This document shows, piece by piece, positions 26,529 through 36,227 of a stretch of 64,000 nucleotides of DNA. Origin of the DNA: Streptomyces novaecaesareae. Lineage in GTDB: Bacteria; Actinomycetota; Actinomycetes; Streptomycetales; Streptomycetaceae. The position numbers were made by a program, and so were the translations under genes. Under the pieces are notes generated by a model. The model did no database searches, was not told the DNA's origin, and saw only the letters and a list, made by a program, of their open reading frames with translations. The stretch covers positions 24,305 through 88,304 of the forward strand of contig NZ_JNWQ01000018.1 of NCBI RefSeq assembly GCF_000716875.1, written 5' to 3'. Numbering within the stretch: position 1 is the stretch's first letter; each line of letters begins with the position of its first letter.

Positions 26529-28052
26529 TCAGCTCCCGTCCGGGTGGAGCATCAGGACCGCGGTGCGGCACAGGATCTTGACGTCCTGCCAGAGGCTCCA
26601 GCTCTCGATGTACCGGTTGTCGAACCGGGCCCGGTCCTCGATGGAGGTGTCCCCGCGCAGGCCGTTGACCTGGGCGAGGCCGGTGAGGCCGACCGGGACG
26701 CGGTGGCGGTCGGCGTACTCGGGGTAGGCCTGGCCGAACCGCATGACGAAGTACGGGCGTTCGGGGCGCGGGCCGACCAGGCTCATGTCGCCGCGCAGGA
26801 CGTTCCACAGCTGCGGCAGCTCGTCCAGCGAGCTCTTGCGCATCAGTCGGCCGACGGCGCCCATCCGGTGGTCCTGGGCGATGTTCCAGCGGGTCGCCGA
26901 CTCGTGCTCGTTGCTCGGGCGCAGGGTGCGGAACTTGAGGACGGTGAAGACCTTGCCGTCCAGCCCGGTGCGCTGCTGGCGGAAGAGCACGCCGGGGCCG
27001 GTGTCGAAGCGGACGGCGAGGGCGCAGAGCACCAGCACGGGGGCGAGCAGCAGCAGGCCGATCGCGGCGACGGTGATGTCCAGGGCACGCTTGGCGGCCC
27101 AGCCGGGGCGGCGCATCGCCGGGCGGCCGACCCGGAGGCAGGGGAAGCCCCACAGGTGGTCGGTGCCGGCGATCGGGGTGGTGGGCAGCGAGCCGTACTC
27201 ACGGAGCGCCGGCACCAGCCAGACCTGGCAGCCGAGCCGGGCGGCCTCGCGCAGGGCGGTGGCGGTCTCGGCCTCGTCGCCGCCGCCGGCGGTGGCGATC
27301 ACGTGCTGGATCCGGTGCCGGCGCACCTCGCGCTCCAGCACTTCGCAACCGCCGAGGACGGGCAGGTCGGTGTCGTCGGTCGGCAGTGGCGGGGCGGTGT
27401 CGAGGAAGCCGACCGGGCGCATCCCGTACTGGCGGTGCTCGCGGAGGGCGGCGGCGATCCGGCGGCCGAGCCGGCCGGCGCCGAGAACCAGGACGGGGCT
27501 GGGGCGGCTGCGGCGGATCCGCCGGACCATGTGGTAGAGGATCGCGCGGCCGACGCCGGCGATCAGCAGCTGGGCGCCGAGCAGGACGGTGAGGCGGGCC
27601 GGGGTGGCCGGGCCGCACTCGGGCCAGTGGCCGCCCAGGCAGCCGGACAGGGTGACCGCGAAGGCGGCGGCGACCACCGCCCGGGCGGCCAGCGCGGGCA
27701 GTTCGTCCAGGACGGACAGGGTGAGCCGGGAGCGGTAGAGGCCGCCGGCCAGGTTGAGCAGGAGCAGCAGGGGCAGGACGGCGGGGACGCCGAGCAGGGG
27801 GTCGAGCGGGGCGCCCGGGTCGAGGGCCCGGTTGGCGATGCCGGTGGCGGAGCACAACGCGATGGTGTCGGCCTGGACCAGGGCGAGCGGCAGGGCCAGC
27901 CGGTTGCGGACCGCCCCGCGGTGCCGGCGCGGCGCCGGGACCGCGCGCTGGCGCGCCGTTCCGGCCGGGCGGTCGAGCAGGCCGGTGCCGGGTCGGCGGG
28001 GGCCGGACAGCGGCCCGCCCGCTCGCGGCACACTGTCGTGGTCAATGGTCAT
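26529..28052 (-). CDS. Exopolysaccharide polyprenyl-phosphate sugar transferase (WbaP/CpsE-like)
   Basis: A 507-residue priming enzyme that transfers a sugar-1-phosphate from a nucleotide sugar to undecaprenyl phosphate. The N-terminal half has four hydrophobic segments, then a Rossmann-like domain (VLVLGAGRLGRRIAAALR), then the catalytic domain with KRALDITVAAIGLLLLAPVLV, FKFRTLR-type VLKFRTLRPSNEHE, KSSLDELPQLWNVLRGDMSLVGPRP and the terminal GLAQVNGLRG. It is the first gene of the seven-gene operon. The ATG at 28052 has AGGGGAG upstream; a longer reading upstream is rejected because it is arginine-rich and unlike the family. Confidence 0.9.
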   Translation of the reverse strand: MTIDHDSVPRAGGPLSGPRRPGTGLLDRPAGTARQRAVPAPRRHRGAVRNRLALPLALVQADTIALCSATGIANRALDPGAPLDPLLGVPAVLPLLLLLNLAGGLYRSRLTLSVLDELPALAARAVVAAAFAVTLSGCLGGHWPECGPATPARLTVLLGAQLLIAGVGRAILYHMVRRIRRSRPSPVLVLGAGRLGRRIAAALREHRQYGMRPVGFLDTAPPLPTDDTDLPVLGGCEVLEREVRRHRIQHVIATAGGGDEAETATALREAARLGCQVWLVPALREYGSLPTTPIAGTDHLWGFPCLRVGRPAMRRPGWAAKRALDITVAAIGLLLLAPVLVLCALAVRFDTGPGVLFRQQRTGLDGKVFTVLKFRTLRPSNEHESATRWNIAQDHRMGAVGRLMRKSSLDELPQLWNVLRGDMSLVGPRPERPYFVMRFGQAYPEYADRHRVPVGLTGLAQVNGLRGDTSIEDRARFDNRYIESWSLWQDVKILCRTAVLMLHPDGS

Positions 28053-28443
28053 CAGCGCACGATCTCCCCTGCTGTGTGCCCGGGGTGACGGTGCCCCGGC
28101 ACCGATTGGCGCGGGGCCGTCCCGGCCCGGCGGGCGCGGTCCTGACAGCACCTGCTGCCGCTGGCGGCGTTCGGATCTCCCTCGGCGGGGCCGATCGCGA
28201 CGGGACCGGTCACGAAAGACTCGGTTGCGAGGGGCTCGGCCGTGAATTCCCGGAAAAAAATATGAACGAAGCAGGCGAAATCCGACCATACATAACCCGA
28301 TGGCACCGGCTGGAAGTTGACTTGCCGTTTCATTCCCGCCACCCATTAATAGTTACTTCGGATTTGACGCCTCGCCCCATATCCGGTTGAGGGTGCGAAT
28401 ACGACAACGCCGAAACGGCGGGCATTCACGGCATGTGAAACGA
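28053..28443. promoter_or_regulatory. AT-enriched leader upstream of the polysaccharide operon
   Basis: These 391 bases contain no supported gene. Between about 28240 and 28380 the base composition drops well below the surrounding GC level (for example the A7 tract near 28254 and TTAATAGTTACTT near 28347), which suits a promoter or regulator-binding region for the minus-strand operon starting at 28052. No convincing -35/-10 pair was found. The downstream end of the glycosyltransferase gene at 28444 borders it. Confidence 0.35.
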
Positions 28444-29598
28444 TCAGATCCGCTCTGGGACACGGGACCGGCCCCGCCCCGCGGCCGGTCCGGCACCCAG
28501 CAGATGGCGGTAGAGGACGTCCACCTGTTCGACCACGGTGCGCACGTCATGACGGGCGACGACGTGGTCGCGCAGCCGTGCGCCGCGTCGCTCGCATTCG
28601 ATCGGATCGGACAGCGCCTCGGCCATTCGGGTGGCGAGGGCCGGGGCGTCCTCGGACGGGACCACCGCCTGCTCCCGCTCCGACGGCGGCAGGCACTCCC
28701 GCGCACCCGGCACGTCGGTCAGCAGCACCGGACGGGCGGCCGCCATCGCCTCCAACGGGGCCAGCGCCATCCCCTCCCAGCGCGAGGGCAGCACCACCAG
28801 GTCCGCCGCCGCCAGCCACGGGCGCGGGTCCGCCACATCACCGACAAGCCGGACCCGGGAGGGCTCCGGGGTCGCCCGGACCAGCTCCGCCAGTCGCTGC
28901 TCCTCCGGACCGCCGCCGACCAGCGCCAGCCGGGCCTGCGGCACCCGGCGCAGCACCTCCGGCCAGGCGGCCAGCAGCACGTCCTGGCCCTTCTGCCGGC
29001 AGAGCCGCCCGACGCAGACCGCGAGCGGGGCGTCCAGGTCCAGGCCGAGCGCGATCCGGGCGGCCCGGCGGTCGGCGGGCGCGTAGTGCCGGACGTCCAC
29101 GCCGTTGGGCACCACGGCCCAGTCGGCGTGCACCCCGGCGGCCACACCGTCGGCCCGCTCCTGGACGCTGACGCAGAGCAGCCGGTGCGCCCAGCGGGTG
29201 GCGAAGCGCTCCCAGCGCAGGGTGGCTGCGGCCAGCGCGCCGTCGACGGCGGCGAAGGACCAGGCATGCGGCTGGAAGACGGTCGGCACCGCGCCGCGCA
29301 CCGCCAGCCGGCCGGCCAGCCCGGCCTTGGCGCTGTGCAGGTGGACCACGTCGGGCGCGGCCGCCCGGACGATCCGGCGCAGCCGCCAGGCCTCGGCGGC
29401 GGTGCCCGCGCCGGGCGAGCGCTCGGCCGGCCAGTCCTGGACCAGCGCGCCCACGGCGGTGGCCTCCTCGGCGAGCCGCCCGCCGCGCGGACAGGCGACC
29501 AGCACCCGGTGGCCGGCGGCGCGCTGCCCCCGGACCAGGTCGGTGACGACGCGGGCGACGCCGCCGTCCACCGGTTGCGAAATGTGAAGGATCGTCAT
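28444..29598 (-). CDS. GT4-type glycosyltransferase
   Basis: A 384-residue GT-B enzyme. It starts MTILHISQPVDGGVARVVTDL, has VVHLHSAKAGLAGRLA in the acceptor domain, and VGRLCRQKGQDVLLAA, LVGGGPEEQRLAELV and PSRWEGMALAPLEAMAAARPVL in the donor domain (Glu-x7-Glu present). It is transcribed in the same direction as the polysaccharide operon but separated by 391 bases, so it may have its own promoter. It is likely part of the same pathway. The ATG at 29598 is used; an in-frame GTG lies six bases upstream. Confidence 0.88.
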   Translation of the reverse strand: MTILHISQPVDGGVARVVTDLVRGQRAAGHRVLVACPRGGRLAEEATAVGALVQDWPAERSPGAGTAAEAWRLRRIVRAAAPDVVHLHSAKAGLAGRLAVRGAVPTVFQPHAWSFAAVDGALAAATLRWERFATRWAHRLLCVSVQERADGVAAGVHADWAVVPNGVDVRHYAPADRRAARIALGLDLDAPLAVCVGRLCRQKGQDVLLAAWPEVLRRVPQARLALVGGGPEEQRLAELVRATPEPSRVRLVGDVADPRPWLAAADLVVLPSRWEGMALAPLEAMAAARPVLLTDVPGARECLPPSEREQAVVPSEDAPALATRMAEALSDPIECERRGARLRDHVVARHDVRTVVEQVDVLYRHLLGAGPAAGRGRSRVPERI

Positions 29599-29665
29599 AT
29601 GCACGGCGGCGAGCCTAGGATGGCTCCCCCGCGCCGAGCGGCCCTCGTCACCCGCAGGTGGCGGT

Positions 29666-29705
29666 TCGGCCACCCGTACGGCTTGCTGCTCGTACGGGTG
29701 GCCGA
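29666..29705 (-). terminator. Perfect 15-bp inverted repeat between SRPBCC and glycosyltransferase genes
   Basis: Arms 29666-29680 and 29691-29705 are exact complements (TCGGCCACCCGTACG on the left) around a 10-base loop. It lies about 155 bases after the SRPBCC stop and about 70 bases before the glycosyltransferase start on the minus strand. A terminator or an operator are both possible. Confidence 0.5.
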
Positions 29706-29769
29706 GCCAATCGAATTTCGGGGCGATTCAGGCGTGTTGAAGAATGCACGGCTCGATTCGCGCGGCCCC

Positions 29770-29877
29770 GGCGATCACGGTGATCCCGGCGATCCCGGCG
29801 ATTCCGGTTCCGGCGGTCCTCAGCGGAATTCGGCGGGCCTCAGCAGAACTCAGCGGGGCTCAGCGGACCTCGGCGGC
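29770..29877. repeat. Two adjacent short tandem repeat arrays
   Basis: First array: about four 9-bp units of the type GGCGATCCC (29770-29805). Second array: three 20-bp units at 29818-29837, 29838-29857 and 29858-29877, of the type CCTCAGCGGAATTCGGCGGG, with about 80 percent identity. The last unit covers the stop codon (29860-29862) of the SRPBCC gene. Confidence 0.7.
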
Positions 29878-30300
29878 CAGGTTGGCCAGCACCTGGTCGT
29901 GGATCCGGTTCAGGCCCTTCGGGGCGAAGGTGCGCTCGAAGAAGCCGCCGATGCCGGTCGCGCCCTGCCAGGTGGCGGTCACGGTGACCTTGGAGCGGCC
30001 CTCGCCGACGGCCGAGACGGTCCAGGTGATCACCATGCTGGAGTTGGCGTCCTTCTCCACCAGCCGGTCGGGCGTGGGCGCCGAGACGGTGAACAGGCAG
30101 TCGCGCACCCGCTTCTCGGTGGCCTGCAGCTTCCAGTGCACCTGGGTGCCCGCGCCGGTGCCGCCGACCCGGACCTCGTACTCGCTGTACTGCGCGGGCA
30201 GCAGCTTCGGGCGGGTCACCTGGTAGTCGGCCAGCGCCTCGTACACCCGCTCGGGGGTGGCATCGTAGACCCGCTCGGTGGTGGCCTGCACCTGTCCCAT
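29860..30300 (-). CDS. SRPBCC (START/Bet v1-like) family protein
   Basis: A 146-residue single-domain protein: VQATTERVYDATPERVYEALADY at the start (first strand and helices), the mid-strands VRVGGTGAGTQVHWKLQATEKRV, VTVTATWQGATGIGGFFERTFAP and a long C-terminal helix ending NLAAEVR. SRPBCC proteins hold hydrophobic ligands or act as polyketide cyclase-like enzymes; nothing here identifies the ligand. Its 3' end lies within a 20-bp tandem repeat array. It diverges from the HipA-like kinase gene over a 91-base region. Confidence 0.85.
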   Translation of the reverse strand: MGQVQATTERVYDATPERVYEALADYQVTRPKLLPAQYSEYEVRVGGTGAGTQVHWKLQATEKRVRDCLFTVSAPTPDRLVEKDANSSMVITWTVSAVGEGRSKVTVTATWQGATGIGGFFERTFAPKGLNRIHDQVLANLAAEVR

Positions 30301-30391
30301 GACCTTGCTCTCCTCGTGTGGTGGGTCGCGCTCTCACCGGCAAGCCAATCACAGGGTCACGCCCGTGACGCGGCGGGATAGGGTGGCCGGT

Positions 30392-31291
30392 GTGCTCGAT
30401 CTGGTGACTGCGGTGCGCTACGTCGACCCCCTGCGGGCCGGCGGCTCGGTGCCCGGTGTGGTGGAGACCGACGACCTGGGAACGTACGTGGTCAAGTTCA
30501 CCGGGGCCGCGCAGGGCCGCAAGGCGCTGATCGCCGAGGTGATCGTGGGCGAGCTGGCCCGGCGGCTGGACCTGCGGGTGCCGGAGCTGCGGCTGGTGGA
30601 CTTCGACCCGGTCGTCGCCGCGGACGAGCCGGACACCGAGATCCAGGACATGCTCAAGGCCAGCGCCGGCCTCAACCTCGGCATGGACCTGCTGCCCGGA
30701 GCGCGGGACTACCGGCCCGGGCTGGTCCCGGTGGACTCCGTCGAGGCCGGCCGGGTGGTCTGGCTGGACGCGCTCACCGGCAACGTCGACCGCACCGTGC
30801 ACAACCCCAACCTGGTGGTCTGGCACCAGCGGCTCTGGCTGATCGACAACGGCGCCGCGCTGATCTTCCACCACCGTTGGGCGGGCGCCGAGGCGGCGGT
30901 CGGCAAGCGCTACGACCTCAGCGCGCACGCGCTCGGCGGCTCGGCCCCGGACGTCCGGCTGGCCGACGAGGAGCTCGGCCCGCTGGTCACGGTGCCGCTG
31001 CTGGAGGAGGTGCTGGCCCTCGTCCCGGACGAGTGGCTGGCCGACGAGCCCGGCTTCGACTCGGTGGACGCCGTCCGGCACGCGTACGTCGCCCACCTGG
31101 CCGCCCGGGCGGTGCTCTCCGAGGAGTGGCTCCCGGAGGGCTTCGCCACGCCCGATCAGCTGCGCGAGGCCGAACGGCGGCGGGCGGCCCGGACCCGGGC
31201 CGGGCGGCCGGCCTGGCTGCGGGACGTGCCGGACCTGCACGGCAAGCCGTCGGTGGAGACGGCCTGGGAGCACCACTTCGACGAGGAGTAG
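30392..31291 (+). CDS. HipA-like kinase family protein
   Basis: A 299-residue protein of the HipA-like kinase family that occurs in actinobacteria without an HipB partner. LGTYVVKFTGAAQGRKALIAEVIVGELARRL gives the nucleotide-binding strand with the conserved Lys and the following helix Glu. DALTGNVDRTVHNPNLVVW carries the catalytic Asp and Asn, and LIDNGAALIFHH is the DFG-equivalent. So kinase residues seem intact. HipA itself phosphorylates GltX; the target here is unknown. GTG at 30392 (VLDLVTAVRYV) is the preferred start; GTG at 30383 is an alternative. No HTH antitoxin gene is adjacent. Confidence 0.82.
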   Translation: MLDLVTAVRYVDPLRAGGSVPGVVETDDLGTYVVKFTGAAQGRKALIAEVIVGELARRLDLRVPELRLVDFDPVVAADEPDTEIQDMLKASAGLNLGMDLLPGARDYRPGLVPVDSVEAGRVVWLDALTGNVDRTVHNPNLVVWHQRLWLIDNGAALIFHHRWAGAEAAVGKRYDLSAHALGGSAPDVRLADEELGPLVTVPLLEEVLALVPDEWLADEPGFDSVDAVRHAYVAHLAARAVLSEEWLPEGFATPDQLREAERRRAARTRAGRPAWLRDVPDLHGKPSVETAWEHHFDEE

Positions 31292-31302
31292 GGCCCCGGG
31301 CG

Positions 31303-31668
31303 TCAGCCGATCGCGGGGCGGACCCAGCCGAAGTACTCGACCGCGGTGCCGAGCAGCAGGCCGAAGGCGATCACCGGGAACCTGACGTCCCGGGGCAGCC
31401 CCTGTGTCCGGGCGATCAGGGCCGCGAGGCCCAGCCCGACCAGCGGGCCCACGGTGAGCAGCAGCACGAGGGGCAGCACCGCGACGGCCGGACCGCCGGC
31501 GGCCAGGCCCATCACCGCGACCACCAGGCCGCCGGTCGCGACGGTGGCGAGCATCGGGGCGGCGAGCAGCAGTTGACCCACACCCAGGGCCAGGGCGAGC
31601 CGGTTGCGCCGGCCGGGGGCGGCCGGGCCGCCGGGAAGGGCCTGCTCGCCGGGACGGGTCTGTGCCAT
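31303..31668 (-). CDS. Small integral membrane protein, unknown function
   Basis: A 121-residue protein with a hydrophilic N-terminus (MAQTRPGEQALPGG) and four hydrophobic segments (about residues 25-42, 45-65, 70-88 and 97-117). No family is recognised. An AGGAG nine bases before the ATG at 31668 decides the start over an in-frame ATG at 31710. It converges on the HipA-like gene with 11 bases between stops. Confidence 0.65.
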   Translation of the reverse strand: MAQTRPGEQALPGGPAAPGRRNRLALALGVGQLLLAAPMLATVATGGLVVAVMGLAAGGPAVAVLPLVLLLTVGPLVGLGLAALIARTQGLPRDVRFPVIAFGLLLGTAVEYFGWVRPAIG

Positions 31669-31761
31669 GCCGATCGACTCCTGTGGTGGCTCCGGTGGGT
31701 ACGGATCCATCCTGGGCGGCGGGCGCGGCGGCGGCCTGAGTACGGGTACTCAAACGCGACC

Positions 31762-31791
31762 GGGGAGCGGGGCCCAGTGGCCCCGCTCCCC
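31762..31791 (-). terminator. Perfect 13-bp hairpin after the subtilase gene
   Basis: GGGGAGCGGGGCC (31762-31774) is exactly complementary to 31779-31791, with a four-base loop; it lies 35 bases after the subtilase stop on the minus strand. Confidence 0.78.
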
Positions 31792-31825
31792 CGCTCAGCG
31801 GTCAGGAGTCGCCGTGGTCAGCGCC

Positions 31826-33316
<1,491 letters not shown>

Positions 33317-33382
33317 TGGGGTTGGCCCTCCCGAGTCGTCATGCGGCAGCTGCGGTTGACAGGTGCGCAGGGAATGACCGGG

Positions 33383-33412
33383 ACGTTAATGAATATTCGA
33401 TGAGATGCGCAA
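33383..33412 (-). promoter_or_regulatory. Candidate promoter of the subtilase gene
   Basis: On the minus strand TTGCGC (complement of 33407-33412) and TAACGT (complement of 33383-33388) are separated by 18 bases, about 65 bases before the ATG. The surrounding 33370-33520 is unusually AT-rich for this genome. Confidence 0.35.
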
Positions 33413-33577
33413 GAGGTAGTCATCTAATCGTCACATCTAGATCAGCAACGAAGACCGGAAGTCCGCAGGTGAACAAGGGAAACAGGGGCAAGATTGTTAA
33501 AAAGTGATGGTTCGCCGACGTTCGGCCATGCACGTGGAATCGGCGACCGACCACTCGACCGCACCGCCGCGGAGCAG

Positions 33578-34714
33578 CTACAACGCGTACAGCCGACGCG
33601 CGTTGTCGGCGGCGATCAGCCGCGTCAGTCGCTGTGCATCGGCCGTGGAACACGCACCGTCCGTCTGCCAACGATCCAGCAGCGCACCAAGTCCGTAACG
33701 GAACTGACAGGTGCCCACCAAGAAAAACTCGGGTAGCCCGTAAGCGTCCGTGGAGAACAGCAATTTGCCGAACGGTGCCAGTTCCAGCATCTCACCCAGC
33801 ACCGCCGCCACCCGCGGGCCGGTGTAGGAGGCCGTCAGCCCGAGGTCGGTGTACACCGTCGGAAAGGCCTGGGCCAGCCAGGCGGCCTGCCGGTGGTACG
33901 GGTAGCAGTGCAGCAGCACCAGCGGGACGCCGCTGGGCTCGGCGGCGCGCACGAAGTCCGTCAGCAGGGACGGGTCGGCCCGGTGCAGGGTGAGGTCCGG
34001 ATCGCCGAAGCCGGTGTGGAGCTGCAGCGGCAGGCCCAGCTCGGCGCAGACGTCCACGGCCGTCCAGAGCAGGTGGTGCAGCAGGACCGGATCGGTCAGC
34101 CGCTGCCGCCCGCCGCGCAGCCGGGCGCCGGCGGCGGCCACCACGGCCGACCGGGCGGGCCGTTCGGCGGGGGCGGCCAGGCCGTGCCGGTAGGCGAGCA
34201 CCGACTTGACCGCGACGGCCCCGCCCGCGGCCGCCGCCAACGCCTCCGCCACCGCCCGCGGCCAGTCCTCGGCACCGGCCGTGACCGTCTCGGCGACCGC
34301 CTCCAGCCGGACCACCTCGCGCACCGACGCCCCCGCGGCCTCGGCCAGTTCGCCGAGGGGCAGCAGCGGCAGGCCCGCGGCGGCGGTCAGCCCGGTGTCC
34401 ACCAGGCAGGTGTCCAGCCCGGCCGCGCCGAGCAGCCGCCGGGCGGCCTCGGCGGCGCCCAACTCGCGCCGCCGGGCCAGGTAGTCGGCGGCCGGGGCGT
34501 GCGCCGGCAGGCCGAGCACCGGCGGGCACCAGCGTCGTACGGCGAGGCCCAGCGCGCTGTCGAAGGGCGAACAGCCGGGAGCGGGCGGACGGTCGGACTC
34601 GGTGAGCAGCCCGGCCAGGGCGTCGTCGGCGAGGTCGGCCGCCACCACGCTGTGGCAGTGGTGGTCGACCAGCGCGAGCGCCCCTTCGGGTGACGCGAGC
34701 CGCAGCCGGGCCAC
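33578..34714 (-). CDS. Amidohydrolase family protein (FluG N-domain-like)
   Basis: A 378-residue amidohydrolase-2 barrel protein. Metal-binding motifs: LVDHHCHSVV (HxH near the N-terminus), LQLHTGFGDPDL, LLHCYPYHRQAAWLA with the following TVYTDLGLT, and the final LLFSTDAYGLPEFFLVG with the Asp. It follows the glutamine-synthetase-like gene with three bases between stop and start, so the two are one operon. In fungal FluG and plant NodGS an amidohydrolase domain and a glutamine synthetase-I-like domain are fused, so this pair looks like the unfused equivalent. Plausible role: hydrolysis of a gamma-glutamyl amide made or used by the partner. Confidence 0.85.
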   Translation of the reverse strand: MARLRLASPEGALALVDHHCHSVVAADLADDALAGLLTESDRPPAPGCSPFDSALGLAVRRWCPPVLGLPAHAPAADYLARRRELGAAEAARRLLGAAGLDTCLVDTGLTAAAGLPLLPLGELAEAAGASVREVVRLEAVAETVTAGAEDWPRAVAEALAAAAGGAVAVKSVLAYRHGLAAPAERPARSAVVAAAGARLRGGRQRLTDPVLLHHLLWTAVDVCAELGLPLQLHTGFGDPDLTLHRADPSLLTDFVRAAEPSGVPLVLLHCYPYHRQAAWLAQAFPTVYTDLGLTASYTGPRVAAVLGEMLELAPFGKLLFSTDAYGLPEFFLVGTCQFRYGLGALLDRWQTDGACSTADAQRLTRLIAADNARRLYAL

Positions 34715-34717
34715 CGC

Positions 34718-36151
34718 TCAGTACCGCCAGCGCGTCGCCGCCACCGACTCCTCGGGCGTGGCGGCGGCGAACTGCTCGCCCTCCGCCCGGCGCACCGCCA
34801 GCACCGCCTGGTACAGCGGCTCGCCGAGGGCCTCGCGCAGCACCGCCGAACGCTCGTACGCGGCCAGCGCCTCGGCCGGGCTCTGCGGCAGCCGGGGCAC
34901 CGTGCCGGGCTCGGCGGCCGCTGGATCCCCGGTGAACTCCGGTGGCAGCGCCAGCCGTTGGTCCAGCCCGGCGAGGCCGGCCGCGAGCACCGCGCCGACC
35001 GCGAGGTACGGGTTGGCGCTGGCGTCGAAGCACTTGACCTCGGCGTTGGCGGCGGTGGCCCGCTCCCCGGTGGACCCCGTGACCAGGCGCAGCGCGGCCT
35101 CGCGGTTCTCCAGGCCCCAGCACTGGTAGGCGCCGGCCCACTGCGAGGGCACCAGCCGCAGGTACCCGGCCGGGCTGGAGCAGCCCAGCACCAGCAGCTC
35201 GGGCAGCGCGTCGAGGACCCCGGCGAGGAAGCCCTCGGCCTCGGCGGTCAGACCGTGCGGCCCGGGGCCGCCGTGGCCGAGGTTGCGCTCGCCGCGCCAG
35301 AGGCTGAGGTGCAGGTGCCCGCCGTTGCCGACCGCGCCCGCCTCGACCACCGGCGCGAAGGAGACCCGCAGGCCGTGCCGGGCGGACACGGCCCGGATGG
35401 TGTGCCGGACCAGGACGGAGGTGTCCGCGGCGCCGACCGGGCCCTCGGAGGCGACCGAGACCTCGAACTGGCCCGGGGAGTACTCGGGGTGGATCTGCAG
35501 GACGCTCAACCCCTGCGCGCCGAGGGCACGCAGGACGTCCCGCAGGTAGTCGGAGAGGTCGGTGAGCCGGTGCATCCCGTACGCGGGGCCGTGCGTGGGG
35601 TACTGCGGCTCCTCCTGCGGGGAGCCGGCGAGGGCGACCACCCACTCGACCTCGATGGCGGCCTTGAGGCTGAGCCCGCGCCCGGCCGCCGCGGCCTCCA
35701 TCCGGCGGGCGAACAGCCGCTGGCAGCCCGGGTGCGGGGCGCCGGTCTGGGTGTACCTGTCCCCCGGGGCCCAGGCCCAGCCGGGCTGGGCGGCCAGCGG
35801 GACGACCCGCTCCAGGTCGGGGTAGAGCCTGAGGTCCCCGGTGGGGCCGCCGATGATCGGGCTGGTGGTGATCGCGTCGTCGGCGAGGAAGACGTCGAAG
35901 CAGGGCGCGGTGCCGACGCCCCACTGCGCGGCGTGCGTCAGCGCGGCCAGTGGCACGGCCTTGACCCGGGTGACGCCCGCGTTGTCCACCCAGGTGACGG
36001 CCACCGCCTCGACCGCGGCGGTGCGCAGCCGGTCGGCGGCCGCATCGGCGCGCTCGGCCCGTTCGGCGCGCGGGGGCAGCGCGACGGCGGCCGCGGCGTC
36101 GGCGGGGCCGGGCGGCTCGGTGGAGCCGGCGGTGGCGGTTCCGGTGGTCAT
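34718..36151 (-). CDS. Glutamine synthetase family protein (gamma-glutamyl ligase type)
   Basis: A 477-residue GSI-like protein. Visible are the beta-grasp N-domain (VEAVAVTWVDNAGVTRVKAVPL), the Glu-rich metal segment AAIEVEWVVAL, VEAGAVGNGGHLHLSLW at the ATP/glutamate site, and NAEVKCFDASANPYLAVGAVL near the C-terminus. Here the stretch that usually reads ExRxxD has Lys for Arg, suggesting altered specificity. Streptomyces have several GlnA-like enzymes that ligate glutamate to polyamines or ethanolamine (GlnA2-GlnA4); this is likely such an enzyme, not the main ammonia-assimilating synthetase. It lacks an obvious adenylylation tyrosine site. It is the first gene of the pair with the amidohydrolase. 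Confidence 0.87.
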   Translation of the reverse strand: MTTGTATAGSTEPPGPADAAAAVALPPRAERAERADAAADRLRTAAVEAVAVTWVDNAGVTRVKAVPLAALTHAAQWGVGTAPCFDVFLADDAITTSPIIGGPTGDLRLYPDLERVVPLAAQPGWAWAPGDRYTQTGAPHPGCQRLFARRMEAAAAGRGLSLKAAIEVEWVVALAGSPQEEPQYPTHGPAYGMHRLTDLSDYLRDVLRALGAQGLSVLQIHPEYSPGQFEVSVASEGPVGAADTSVLVRHTIRAVSARHGLRVSFAPVVEAGAVGNGGHLHLSLWRGERNLGHGGPGPHGLTAEAEGFLAGVLDALPELLVLGCSSPAGYLRLVPSQWAGAYQCWGLENREAALRLVTGSTGERATAANAEVKCFDASANPYLAVGAVLAAGLAGLDQRLALPPEFTGDPAAAEPGTVPRLPQSPAEALAAYERSAVLREALGEPLYQAVLAVRRAEGEQFAAATPEESVAATRWRY

Positions 36152-36227
36152 GTCACCATGCTGCCCCGGCGGTTGGGCTTGTGTAACTCCCCTATCGGGT
36201 GGTCCGGACGGACGACCGTCCGTCCGT

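Noticed and set aside
28053..28346. In-frame extension of the sugar transferase
   Set aside because: Composition is Arg-rich and unlike the family; the region is AT-enriched and more like a promoter. The ATG at 28052 has a ribosome site and gives the expected length.
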